Counted from the first letter of the stretch, positions 1-6,913 are shown. The stretch is DNA of 7,338 nucleotides from CAYSDH01 sp964429805 (GCA_964429805.1 CAYSDH010000107.1:1-7338); one strand, 5' to 3'. The notes: generated by a model from the letters alone, not told the origin. Numbers and translations: made by a program.

Positions 1-33
1 ACTCTCTTCGTTTATAGTACGCCTGAAACTCAT
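1..33 (-). CDS. Partial ORF at window edge, first 11 codons, unknown product
   Basis: An ATG on the minus strand (first base at 33) opens a frame that stays open to the window edge and reads MSFRRTINEES. This is too short to recognise a family, and on its own it would not be called. Position supports it: the ATG lies 21 nt from the GTT core of the attC-like site at 48-117, almost the same offset as the lipoprotein start from its own core (20 nt). In an integron-like array this would be the first gene of the next cassette. The leader is AT-rich, like that of the lipoprotein gene. It remains a guess until the sequence beyond position 1 is seen. Confidence 0.4.
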   Translation of the reverse strand, partial: MSFRRTINEES

Positions 34-47
34 AGATTCTCAATTAA

Positions 48-117
48 CCCTAACGGTCTCGTATATGCGCAGTCAGCCCGCATAGGGCTGATTGGCGTAT
101 ATACTTTGTTCCATTCA
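48..117 (-). other. attC-like recombination site 1 (downstream of lipoprotein gene)
   Basis: On the minus strand the order is: inverse core TGAATGGAAC (117-108), a 5' arm beginning GTATATACGCC, TCAGCCC, a 5-nt loop TATGC, GGGCTGA, a 3' arm ending GCGCATATAC, a short spacer, then the core GTTAGGG (54-48). The arms pair as GTATAT/ATATAC and TCAGCCC/GGGCTGA, with a few mismatches and one unpaired C between them. That is the layout of a short integron attC site (R''-L''-tip-L'-R') with an extrahelical base. The core deviates from the usual GTTRRRY by ending in G. Seen directly: the inverted repeat and its position 5 bp from the lipoprotein stop codon. Inferred: its role in recombination. It could instead be a transcription terminator, but no T-run follows it on the minus strand. 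Confidence 0.6.
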
Positions 118-1101
118 GTTTTTATTTTATTGTTTCATATATATAATTTGAAATCTCTCTTTTGAGCGATTTGACTTTGAACTCTTTAAACTCTTTCCAT
201 TGGAGAGTATCGTTTTCAATTTTCATTAACGCTTCAACTTTGGAAAAGTCATCACCTAAAAATTTCTGTTCTTTTTCTTTCCAAATTAATGAAATTTTCA
301 AATTCTTTCTTTGGGCAATATTTAAAGGCTGCTCAAATTCAAAAGGCAATTTTAGTTCTTCACATAAAATGAAACTTCCATTTGTTTCATAGTCGTAACT
401 TAATTGAAATTCCTTATCTGAAATCAAAGTGTCATTAATCAAATGAGTTCTTGAATTTAATAAATCAGCATTCATTTGGTCTGTTGCTCTAAATGGTGAT
501 TCCAAAACTTCAAAAACTCGTTCTCCCATTTTTCTGTAATACTTGTAAGCGTATAACCAATGTCCACTACCTCTGTAGTAAAACCCTCCTGTTCTAATCA
601 ACTTAATATTTCCTTCTTCATTTTCTATTTTCTTTAAATATGGATATTCATTGTGTAACCAAAATCGCTCTTCAAAAATTTTGGCATATTTCCCATTAAT
701 CTCTGAAAAAATAATCATTGTAGGATAAGAATAGATATTCCCGATTAGACAAATTATTTCTTTTGAATTATCTGAATCTAAATCATATCTAAATCCCTTT
801 AAATAAGGAAATTTTGTTTGATTTTCGATTAACTCTTTCTGTGTAGATTGGAAAGATGTATCGAATTTACAGTATTCGTCAATTAATGGAATTGCTAAAG
901 AATCAATTTCATAATTTGCTCTTTTTGTATCTGAAATTTTTCCCCTTTCACAAACTTTATTTAACCAATTATTTAATGAAAATTCCATTTGCTTTTCTGG
1001 AACCAATTTAATATTTGTCTTTTCTTGTTTTTGGCAAGATGATAAAAGAATTAGAATTGGTATGATGAGATTGATTTTCATTTTTTTTAATTGAATGGAA
1101 C
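55..1101 (-). mobile_element. Integron-like gene cassette carrying the lipoprotein gene
   Basis: This unit runs on the minus strand from the GTT core at 1101 to the base before the GTT core at 54, about 1,047 bp, a normal size for a one-gene cassette. Its two ends are inverted copies: GTTCCATTCAATT starting at 1101 and, after the stop codon, the complement of GTTCCATTCAGTT (108-120), matching at 12 of 13 positions. In integrons the start of a cassette and the inverse core near its end are complementary because they form one site in the excised circle. The cassette holds one gene with a 20-nt leader and no visible promoter, and ends in a stem-loop site. Its DNA is clearly more AT-rich than the T9SS genes (a sampled 60-nt stretch at 661-720 has 27% GC, against 45-47% at 2581-2640 and 5701-5760), which suggests transfer from another source. 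Confidence 0.6.
122..1081 (-). CDS. Small lipoprotein of unknown function (319 aa)
   Basis: I do not recognise the family. Residues 1-16, MKINLIIPILILLSSC, form a signal-peptidase II signal with a lipobox (LSSC), so the protein should be lipidated on Cys16 and anchored in the envelope. The residues after the cysteine (QKQEK) are not a clear Bacteroidota surface-export signal, so inner-leaflet, periplasm-facing placement is as likely as surface exposure. The remainder is charged and rich in Lys, Glu, Tyr and aromatic residues, with no transmembrane segment. Residues of about 95-200 contain strand-like stretches (KEIICLIGN, TMIIFSEI, and a Tyr-rich RTGGFYYRGSGHWLYAYKYY). The start is secure because the ATG directly precedes the signal peptide and follows an A-rich leader (TTAAAAAAAATG) without Shine-Dalgarno. 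The codons are strongly AT-biased compared with the genes to the right. The gene sits alone between two attC-like sites, as in an integron cassette, and has no promoter of its own that I can see, so it probably depends on read-through. Confidence 0.85.
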   Translation of the reverse strand: MKINLIIPILILLSSCQKQEKTNIKLVPEKQMEFSLNNWLNKVCERGKISDTKRANYEIDSLAIPLIDEYCKFDTSFQSTQKELIENQTKFPYLKGFRYDLDSDNSKEIICLIGNIYSYPTMIIFSEINGKYAKIFEERFWLHNEYPYLKKIENEEGNIKLIRTGGFYYRGSGHWLYAYKYYRKMGERVFEVLESPFRATDQMNADLLNSRTHLINDTLISDKEFQLSYDYETNGSFILCEELKLPFEFEQPLNIAQRKNLKISLIWKEKEQKFLGDDFSKVEALMKIENDTLQWKEFKEFKVKSLKREISNYIYETIK

Positions 1102-1198
1102 GTACACAATATATGGCAAGCAGTTACTGCGGAAGGACGCGATAGCGGCCTGAGCGGGGCGCTTTGTGCGACTCTTTGCTATATATCGTGTTAGAGGC
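1092..1198 (-). other. attC-like recombination site 2 (upstream of lipoprotein gene)
   Basis: On the minus strand it begins with the inverse core GCCTCTAAC (1198-1190), followed by ACGATATATAGCAAAG, a GC-rich variable tip of about 50 nt, the complementary arm CTTGCCATATATTGTGTAC, and the core GTTCCATTC (1101-1093). The arms pair over about 16 positions, with one A·C mismatch, one G·T pair and one unpaired A. The tip contains a small CGC-GATA-GCG hairpin (1138-1147). A 33-nt part of the tip (1138-1170) matches 7261-7293 at 28 of 33 positions, and 1187-1207 is identical to 7311-7331. On the plus strand the stem is followed by six Ts (1199-1204), so it could also stop transcription running rightward. 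Recombination function is inferred. Confidence 0.6.
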
Positions 1199-1275
1199 TT
1201 TTTTCATTCACGCCAAGATCGTCAATTATTCCGCACTAACCACCCCTCTTGTCCAATTCAGTTTAACTCCCCTTG

Positions 1276-1380
1276 AGTACTTCGATTCACCTTACAGATT
1301 CGGCATAAACAGTGCGTCTACCCCACTTTTCAGCCACCAAGCACGTCTACTCCAATATTCGCTACTGAACACGTCTACCT
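1276..1380. repeat. Degenerate short repeats, left copy group
   Basis: Several short words recur here and at 6914-7153. AGTACTTC-G-ATTC at 1276-1288 resembles AGTACTTC-T-ATTC at 7086-7098. AGATTCGGCA at 1296-1305 is identical at 7129-7138. TCTACTCCAATATT at 1346-1359 is identical at 6947-6960. CACGTCTAC also occurs twice within this block (1342-1350 and 1370-1378). The order of the first two words is kept in both places, which suggests decayed copies of one ancestral sequence rather than chance. Spacing is irregular, so this is not a CRISPR array. Function unknown. Confidence 0.5.
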
Positions 1381-1475
1381 TTATCTTCAAGACCCGAATG
1401 GTGAATTGAAACACAAGTGCGCACCAATCTCTTTTTTATCAGCGGGTTGGCCATTCTGGAAATGTAGGAAGACTT

Positions 1476-1507
1476 ATCACTGGCCCGAGGTACGAGGGAG
1501 CAGTGAT
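1476..1507. other. Stem-loop upstream of the plus-strand T9SS gene
   Basis: ATCACTG (1476-1482) pairs perfectly with CAGTGAT (1501-1507). Inside, CCC (1484-1486) can pair with GGG (1496-1498), giving about 10 base pairs with a 9-nt loop. No T-run follows, so it is not a typical intrinsic terminator. It lies about 65 bp before the likely promoter and could be a protein binding site or a chance structure. Confidence 0.35.
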
Positions 1508-1572
1508 GTGTCTGACGGCATGGGATTGAGATCGAGATTAAATAGTGCTGAGAATTGAAGGTCGACTTACCC

Positions 1573-1580
1573 TATCTTTG
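1573..1580 (+). promoter_or_regulatory. Bacteroidota-type -7 promoter element (TATCTTTG)
   Basis: TATCTTTG matches the Bacteroidota -7 consensus TAnnTTTG exactly and ends 21 nt before the ATG at 1602. A TTG at 1555-1557 lies upstream with a shorter gap (15 bp) than is usual for the -33 element, so that half is weak. If used, transcription would start around 1585-1590, downstream of the alternative GTG at 1545. This supports translation from 1602. Confidence 0.45.
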
Positions 1581-1601
1581 AGAAATACGCTTTCGCTCCA
1601 T

Positions 1602-3023
1602 ATGATTAAGTACACTGGTCTTTTACTCACACTTCTGCTTCTCCAAATGAGTTCATTTGCTCAAGAATTCCCACTCGTATATGGGGTTGCGGATCGTTTC
1701 AGTCCAAATGAGACTGTAGAAATTTCACCGGGACAGTTCCTTTCTAATTGCGGAATATTTACGGAAACAGACGATGGGCTTGAATATGAAATGAGTCTCT
1801 TGAAGTTCAATGATCAAGGTGTCGTTCAAGATTTGATTTGGCTGGCAACTGATTCGATTTTTCAGTATGCGATGGAGCTCTGCTCAGATGGGGATTTACT
1901 TATGCTATGCTCCAAAAGAGTCTCCTCCATGCCGGATACTCTATACCCTGTGGTGTTGAAAATTACCGAAATGGGAGAAATACTTTGGAGGAAGGATTAT
2001 CCATATTTCATCGATTTCGTTCCCAATGATATCGTGGTGAAGGATGATGACTCCTTTGTGTTCTCAGCGACCAATTACGACCCCATGTTCTGGGACAGAG
2101 ACGTACTGATAAAGTGCGATGCACAGGGAGATACTATATGGATGAATCAGCATGTCGATGGCTTTGATGAGTATACTGAACGTGTGATTAATGGCAGTGA
2201 TAACTCGACCATCATAGTAGGAGAGGCCAGATTCGGAATTGATCCTGACGGGGTTGGCATAATCCGAAAAGTCGATGACTCCGGTATCGATGTATGGCGC
2301 TATCATCACCTTCTACCTGATACTTCGCTCAGATATTATGACGTCCTGTTAATTGATGATGAATACTACATACTCGGTATCGCGGACAATAATTCTTACC
2401 TGAGAAGAATGTCTGAGAACAATGAATTGCTTGATTACGCTAATTTGGGTGGAGATACAACATTGTGGCTCAGGAGTATGACTGAGCTGAATGGTCAATT
2501 GGCATTGACTGGATCTGGTAATGCGTCTGGAGGAAATGGTTCCGATGTGGCCTATCTAGTAATAGATGAAGACCTTGACGTAGAGGTAGTCGAACTTTAT
2601 GGTGGTGAAGCCTCCGACTCCGGTACCTCTTGTATTACTACCTTAGACGGTAACGTTCTCATTTCAGGACGTACAAGGAGCTTCAATCCTAATGAGAATC
2701 GAGAAGCATACTTCCTTCTGTTGGACTCTTCAGGTCAAATGGTTACTTCCATTACAGATTTTGACCCTGACATAGATTTAGAAGTTAAGATTTACCCAAA
2801 TCCGATAGATCGAGGACGTTTCTTGAGCATTGAATCTGGACTGTCATATAGTTCTTGGCAGATTATTGACATTCAAGGCCAGGAACTGACCTCGGGAATC
2901 ATCTCATCTAATCAGCATTCTATATTCCAGATTCCTATCCAAAATCTCACAACCGGATACTATTTCCTCCGCTTAGTTGCCGATGGTTTTGATTGGACTC
3001 AATATCCTTTTGTAATCAAGTGA
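1602..3023 (+). CDS. T9SS-secreted beta-propeller-like protein with C-terminal sorting domain (473 aa)
   Basis: The start was set at the ATG at 1602 rather than the in-frame GTG at 1545, because the signal peptide MIKYTGLLLTLLLLQMSSFA (cleavage near residue 20, before QEF) begins there and a TAnnTTTG element lies between the two. Residues of about 25-385 are built from repeating units of the kind 'vlikcDaqGdtiW...ViinGsDnstIIVGea', typical of beta-propeller-like blades in secreted Bacteroidota proteins; no catalytic motif is visible. Residues of about 393-473 form a T9SS type A sorting domain (Por_Secre_tail type): EVKIYPNP at its start, IIDIQGQELTSG in the middle, and GYYFLRLVADG near the end. 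The protein should therefore pass the inner membrane by Sec and the outer membrane by T9SS, with the domain removed on export. It converges with the S8 protease gene, 3 bp between stop codons, with no room for a terminator between them. It may bind or scaffold at the surface; its exact role is unknown. Confidence 0.88.
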   Translation: MIKYTGLLLTLLLLQMSSFAQEFPLVYGVADRFSPNETVEISPGQFLSNCGIFTETDDGLEYEMSLLKFNDQGVVQDLIWLATDSIFQYAMELCSDGDLLMLCSKRVSSMPDTLYPVVLKITEMGEILWRKDYPYFIDFVPNDIVVKDDDSFVFSATNYDPMFWDRDVLIKCDAQGDTIWMNQHVDGFDEYTERVINGSDNSTIIVGEARFGIDPDGVGIIRKVDDSGIDVWRYHHLLPDTSLRYYDVLLIDDEYYILGIADNNSYLRRMSENNELLDYANLGGDTTLWLRSMTELNGQLALTGSGNASGGNGSDVAYLVIDEDLDVEVVELYGGEASDSGTSCITTLDGNVLISGRTRSFNPNENREAYFLLLDSSGQMVTSITDFDPDIDLEVKIYPNPIDRGRFLSIESGLSYSSWQIIDIQGQELTSGIISSNQHSIFQIPIQNLTTGYYFLRLVADGFDWTQYPFVIK

Positions 3024-3026
3024 GCC

Positions 3027-6000
3027 TTATTCCTTGACGAATTTGCGGCTGACCACGGTCCTGTCTTGCAACGTGATTTGAGTTGTATACACCCCTTTTG
3101 GAAGCCTTTCGATTTCTATTCTTAGTTCATTCGTGTTCAATGCCTCTCTTAGCTCTATCAAACGACCACGAATGTCGAAAACCCTAACTTCAGAAATCAT
3201 CTCATCCATTGCAGAGATGTGAATGACTTCGTTCGCAGGACTAGGGAAGAGGGTGATACTGGCATTCTCGGACGCAATGTCATGCAAGCCAACAATATAG
3301 TCACACCATCGACAGTATAAGGAAAAGTTGGTTTTTACCTCTTGAGGTGCGATGGGGAATTGAAATTCATTGTCAACAAGAACCTCCGCTGCGATCTCTT
3401 GTTCTTCTTCCAAGAACTGATTTTCAATAAGTTCAACTAACTTATAGGTATATCCAGTTGCAAGAACAGTGACCACTCCTCCTGCCTCTGACCAAGTGAT
3501 GTCAAAGTCGGTTCCCAGGTATTCATAGGCATCCGCAAAGTCATTCTCTTCGAGCTTAGGTAAAGAGACCGATCCACCATCGCGCTCCCATATCCCATCA
3601 TCATCTGGCCCGAGTGTAGCATTCACCACTTCGCCAGCACCGGTATCCATGATAAAGGTTTGCGTGACCTCAAATCGTTCAACTTCATATGAAGCAGGAC
3701 CAGGGATTCCAAAAGAGTTATCCTCCCCGAACCAAAACTCGAATACGCCATCAGAGTTGAAAGTGGAGGAAATTGGCCCAGGTGAATGAATAATCTCATA
3801 TCCATGAATAGGCTTGTCTACGGCCTCAACAGCATTCGCGGCATTGACTATCCCTGCTCCAATATATAGTTCATCTTCATTCGCAGGATTAGTCGCTGTG
3901 TGCTCTAATATATATTCTGCATCATCGGGAGCTAAGTTGTTATGGTACTCAGCAAGGTCACTTTCGACATTATGATGGTCATACATCAAGGCAACCACTC
4001 CTGCTACTTGCGGGGTGGCTGAGGAAGTACCTCCGAAACCTTCATACATATCTGTTTCTCCATTGGGGCCTTTGAGCAAAGAATAATCCATGTAGCCTCG
4101 ACAAGCTGATGAGACATCAAGCCAGTTGTATCCTGGTTGCCAGTTCGCATCCAGGAAGGTATCGTACTGCTCAGGCCATTGCCCGAGCGTATCGACACCA
4201 CCAACGGTAATCAGCCAGTCATCTTCCCCAAAGTCTTTTCCGATAGTTCCTGGTATGAAATCGGGATTACTTCCGGGGCCCACAGTCAGGCCTTCATTCC
4301 CCCGCGCTGCAACACTTATCACATCATTTTCATGTAGGTATGAAAATGCTTCTATAAAATGGGGATAGGCGTTCAAATATCCAGTATTACTGCCACTCTG
4401 AAGATCCTCCCGTCCGAAACTAATACTCATGATATTGATTCCAAATCCGAAGGTGTCAGGACTCAATGTTGCTGACTCTATAAGCGCAGCGGCAACTCCA
4501 CTGTAGAATGCATAAGTGTTGGAAGTGTCAACGGAAGCAACACCAAAAACATACAAAGGAGAAGGAGGAACATCTGCCCACGCATCTCCTCCAGCTACAC
4601 CAGCTATTCCAACTCCGTTATTTCTAACCCCACAGAAGATACCTGCACTTCGAGTTCCATGAGGGTCACTATCCAAATCTGATTGATTCGAAATTGGACT
4701 GCCCCCATCATGATAGTTCCATCCTCCAGCGATAATTGAATTTTCAAAAGTTGTGTCCTCTGGATTGACATGAAGATCTTGATGTTTCCAGAATATTCCT
4801 GTATCAATTATTCCCAATCTAGTAGACTCCCTGCCACCGACTTCACCTAAATCTTCCCAAGCTCCTTCACTATCGATTCCAAATGTATCGTGGAAATGGA
4901 AGTGTTGCTCGTTATACTCCATATCATCTGGCGGTGGTGGAGTCGATTGAGGTCTCAATATCCAGTTCTTCTCAGCACTTTTCAAACCAGGTGCATTTGT
5001 TTGCAGATTTTCTATAGATTGATCCAGGTCTAATCCTCCATCGAATTCGATTAACAGTGTCGCCCAGAATGGTGGGATTTCCACCTCTCTTCCCAATCGA
5101 GAAATGGAGGTGGTGATATCGGAGGTCAACCTTCTATGGATCTTATAAGTCCTTGCCTTACTTATATCAGTTCCTAAAGCCGCATTCATCTCGAGGATAG
5201 TCGCTTGATCGATGAACATATCAAGTGAACCCGCCATGACCGACTTGTCATCGATGGCTGTTAGATTCACATTCTCAGGGTCGAAAGTGATGACCAGTTG
5301 GTTCGCTGCATTGATGGGTTTCCCATTCTGATATATGATTTCATCTTGTCTTGTGATCACTTCGAATTGTTGTACCATTTGGGCGTTGGTGTTGCCATCG
5401 TCAGCCTTACTGTTGATCACGATATCACCATTCTCCTTGACCCCGATATCCAGACCGACATCCGCTCCTTGATCATTATCTACTTTACTGTAGAATTCTT
5501 TCTCACCATCTACATCATATCGGACGATGACCAGATCTTTTTCACCATTCTCTTCCACTTCGCTCAGGACTGTGACACTCCCATCTGACTCGGATACTAT
5601 GGACTTTCCTTTGGCGTCTTCCAAGCCATCGAGCGATTTCATGTACTTCGTCCATAGCTCCTGCCCATCGACCGAATACTTGATCGTGACCACGTCCTCT
5701 TTGTCATTGGGCTTGACCGAGTACCCTGTGATAATGACATTTCCATCTTCATCGACCGTAAGCGCTGACGCCACATCTTCGATTCCATTGGAAAAAGTCT
5801 TGACCCAAGAGATATTCAGGTCCACATCGAGCTTCACAGTTTGGATCTTCTTGGTCTGATTATCTTCACGATAGCCAGTGATGTAGATATTTCCGGTAGC
5901 GTCCCGCGCCACATCGGTCACATTATCAAGGCCGAATCCTGGCACCTCTACTCGCTCAGAATTCAGGAGTAGGCCATCAGCAATGCCGTATTCAAGGACA

Positions 6001-6674
6001 GTATAATCCCATGCCAATGCGGAACTGGAGCTGATTCCAGCGATCTTGATATCGCCATCCGCATCGAATGAGACATTGCTCGGAGCATCATGGAAGCCAG
6101 CATAGTCGAACAGACTGCTCCATACGTGATTTCCATCTGCATCAATGGAAGACACTTTGATATCTGCGATCGAATTGCTCCCGACATGAATACTCGACAC
6201 GGCAACCTCACCATTCTCATCGCACGCTATAGAGGTCGGGATGTCATGGTGGTCGACCTCATTTGGGATGATAGATTGCCACACTAGATCGCCAGACGGA
6301 TTCAAGTGAAAGGCATACGAGTATCCTGCCGAAGCTGAGTTCGCTAGATAACCCACACCTACGATTCCTCCACTTGGATGTGAAGCGATAGCTGTTCCAT
6401 AGTCATCAAACTGAGGTCCCATGATGTTCACGTATTCCCAGACCACATTACCAGCATCATCGTAGAGTGTCAATGCTATATCACTGTTGCCATTCGAGTT
6501 GATTTTGTTCGATATGACATAGGTCTCGTTCGAGTTGGCGATCAGCATCTTTGAAAATTGGATGTCACTAACATTCGGTGTTACCTCTGTCCACGTCTTT
6601 GAGGGAATTTTGACTTGAGCCACTGAAGTAAAAGAAACCGAGACAATGAATAAGAAAAGTAGAAATCTGTTCAT
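3027..6674 (-). CDS. T9SS-secreted S8 (subtilisin/kexin-like) serine protease with N-terminal beta-propeller region (1215 aa)
   Basis: Likely an extracellular endopeptidase. Domain order: signal peptide, residues 1-19 (MNRFLLFLFIVSVSFTSVA); residues of about 30-440, roughly seven beta-propeller-type repeats ('D.dGnv.itGys...', SBBP-like); about 500-575, a segment like the I9-type propeptide of subtilases (WATLLIEFD near 537, ending AEKNWILRP near 571); a PPPP linker; about 600-930, the peptidase S8 domain. The catalytic triad is visible: Asp624 in IIDTGI, His672 in DPHGTRSAG, Ser884 in GGTSSATP, with the oxyanion Asn793 in AARGNEG. The HGTR...NNGV...GVAGG box resembles kexin/furin enzymes more than bacterial subtilisins (HGTHVAG). 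Residues of about 945-1135 are an unassigned beta-rich region ending in a CRWC motif (Cys1121, Cys1124). Residues 1140-1215 are a T9SS type A sorting domain (ITLFPSPANE, VRVFDIRGRLI, LPKGVYTTQI, RKFVKE). The ATG at 6674 directly precedes the signal peptide. All key residues are intact, so it should be active once the propeptide is removed. Confidence 0.95.
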   Translation of the reverse strand: MNRFLLFLFIVSVSFTSVAQVKIPSKTWTEVTPNVSDIQFSKMLIANSNETYVISNKINSNGNSDIALTLYDDAGNVVWEYVNIMGPQFDDYGTAIASHPSGGIVGVGYLANSASAGYSYAFHLNPSGDLVWQSIIPNEVDHHDIPTSIACDENGEVAVSSIHVGSNSIADIKVSSIDADGNHVWSSLFDYAGFHDAPSNVSFDADGDIKIAGISSSSALAWDYTVLEYGIADGLLLNSERVEVPGFGLDNVTDVARDATGNIYITGYREDNQTKKIQTVKLDVDLNISWVKTFSNGIEDVASALTVDEDGNVIITGYSVKPNDKEDVVTIKYSVDGQELWTKYMKSLDGLEDAKGKSIVSESDGSVTVLSEVEENGEKDLVIVRYDVDGEKEFYSKVDNDQGADVGLDIGVKENGDIVINSKADDGNTNAQMVQQFEVITRQDEIIYQNGKPINAANQLVITFDPENVNLTAIDDKSVMAGSLDMFIDQATILEMNAALGTDISKARTYKIHRRLTSDITTSISRLGREVEIPPFWATLLIEFDGGLDLDQSIENLQTNAPGLKSAEKNWILRPQSTPPPPDDMEYNEQHFHFHDTFGIDSEGAWEDLGEVGGRESTRLGIIDTGIFWKHQDLHVNPEDTTFENSIIAGGWNYHDGGSPISNQSDLDSDPHGTRSAGIFCGVRNNGVGIAGVAGGDAWADVPPSPLYVFGVASVDTSNTYAFYSGVAAALIESATLSPDTFGFGINIMSISFGREDLQSGSNTGYLNAYPHFIEAFSYLHENDVISVAARGNEGLTVGPGSNPDFIPGTIGKDFGEDDWLITVGGVDTLGQWPEQYDTFLDANWQPGYNWLDVSSACRGYMDYSLLKGPNGETDMYEGFGGTSSATPQVAGVVALMYDHHNVESDLAEYHNNLAPDDAEYILEHTATNPANEDELYIGAGIVNAANAVEAVDKPIHGYEIIHSPGPISSTFNSDGVFEFWFGEDNSFGIPGPASYEVERFEVTQTFIMDTGAGEVVNATLGPDDDGIWERDGGSVSLPKLEENDFADAYEYLGTDFDITWSEAGGVVTVLATGYTYKLVELIENQFLEEEQEIAAEVLVDNEFQFPIAPQEVKTNFSLYCRWCDYIVGLHDIASENASITLFPSPANEVIHISAMDEMISEVRVFDIRGRLIELREALNTNELRIEIERLPKGVYTTQITLQDRTVVSRKFVKE

Positions 6675-6714
6675 GATTGAAGTTTTTGGTTGATGGGGAA
6701 TTTAGCAGATAAAT

Positions 6715-6726
6715 TCAAATATTTGA
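6715..6726. promoter_or_regulatory. 12-bp perfect palindrome, possible operator of the S8 protease gene
   Basis: TCAAATATTTGA is a perfect 12-bp palindrome 40 bp before the protease ATG. On the minus strand it contains AATATTTG, two bases away from the TAnnTTTG promoter element, so it could overlap the promoter. Dimeric regulators often bind such sites, but AT-rich palindromes also arise by chance. Confidence 0.3.
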
Positions 6727-6730
6727 CTTC

Positions 6731-6819
6731 GAACGGTTTTCAGTGGGAGTAAGCAGCTATCCCACTAAAGCAGATGTGCCGCAGCGCAGCGAGGCTTATC
6801 TGCTTGATGTTGCCCGTTC
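6731..6819. other. Potential three-way-junction structure
   Basis: Three nested inverted repeats can form at once. The outer stem is GAACGG (6731-6736) with CCGTTC (6814-6819). Inside are AGTGGGA (6742-6748) with TCCCACT (6760-6766), and AAGCAGAT (6768-6775) with ATCTGCTT (6798-6805), the latter extended by GCC (6778-6780) with GGC (6793-6795). All listed pairs are perfect. It could fold in single-stranded DNA or as RNA from either strand. On the minus strand it would lie in the far leader of the protease gene. It could be a structured RNA, a decayed recombination site, or a REP-like element; I recognise no known family. Confidence 0.4.
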
Positions 6820-6822
6820 ATC

Positions 6823-6890
6823 GATTATGGACAATGCCAAAAGTGCGAGGGCAAAAAAGGGATTGGTTCGCACGGTCGTTGTCGGTTATC
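6823..6890. other. Long imperfect hairpin (68 nt), possible decayed attC-like site
   Basis: GATTATGGACAA (6823-6834) pairs with TTGTCGGTTATC (6879-6890) with two mismatches and one T·G pair, and GTGCGA (6843-6848) pairs with TCGCAC (6868-6873), leaving a 19-nt loop containing an A-run. Length and shape resemble attC stems, but the AAC/GTT cores are not both present at the ends, so it is at best a degenerate site. Confidence 0.35.
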
Positions 6891-6913
6891 ACCGCTGGTG
6901 GACTTGCAACAAT

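Larger units (their letters stand above)
1199..1601. other. Noncoding spacer between attC-like site 2 and the plus-strand T9SS gene
   Basis: No convincing gene is present. The first part (1276-1380) holds degenerate short repeats that recur near the right end of the window. The second part has a stem-loop at 1476-1507 and a promoter-like element at 1573-1580. An open frame at 1164-1409 crosses site 2 and the repeats and shows no protein-like features. Confidence 0.7.

Noticed and set aside
1117..1207. Short minus-strand frames beginning MKKASNT at sites 2 and 3 (27 and 36 codons)
   Set aside because: The shared N-terminus only reflects the identical 21-bp block; after it the frames run through the recombination-site tips and differ completely.
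1276..1380. CRISPR array
   Set aside because: Repeats are short, imperfect and unevenly spaced, with no uniform spacers and no cas genes.
1164..1409. Plus-strand open frame of 81 codons
   Set aside because: It starts inside attC-like site 2 and runs through degenerate repeats; low-complexity hydrophobic start but no recognisable protein features.
1545..1601. Longer version of the plus-strand T9SS protein starting at GTG 1545
   Set aside because: It puts 19 polar residues before a clean signal peptide and starts upstream of the likely -7 promoter element; ATG 1602 fits better.
3015..3035. Bidirectional terminator between the convergent genes
   Set aside because: Only 3 bp separate the stop codons and no stem with a T-run is present.
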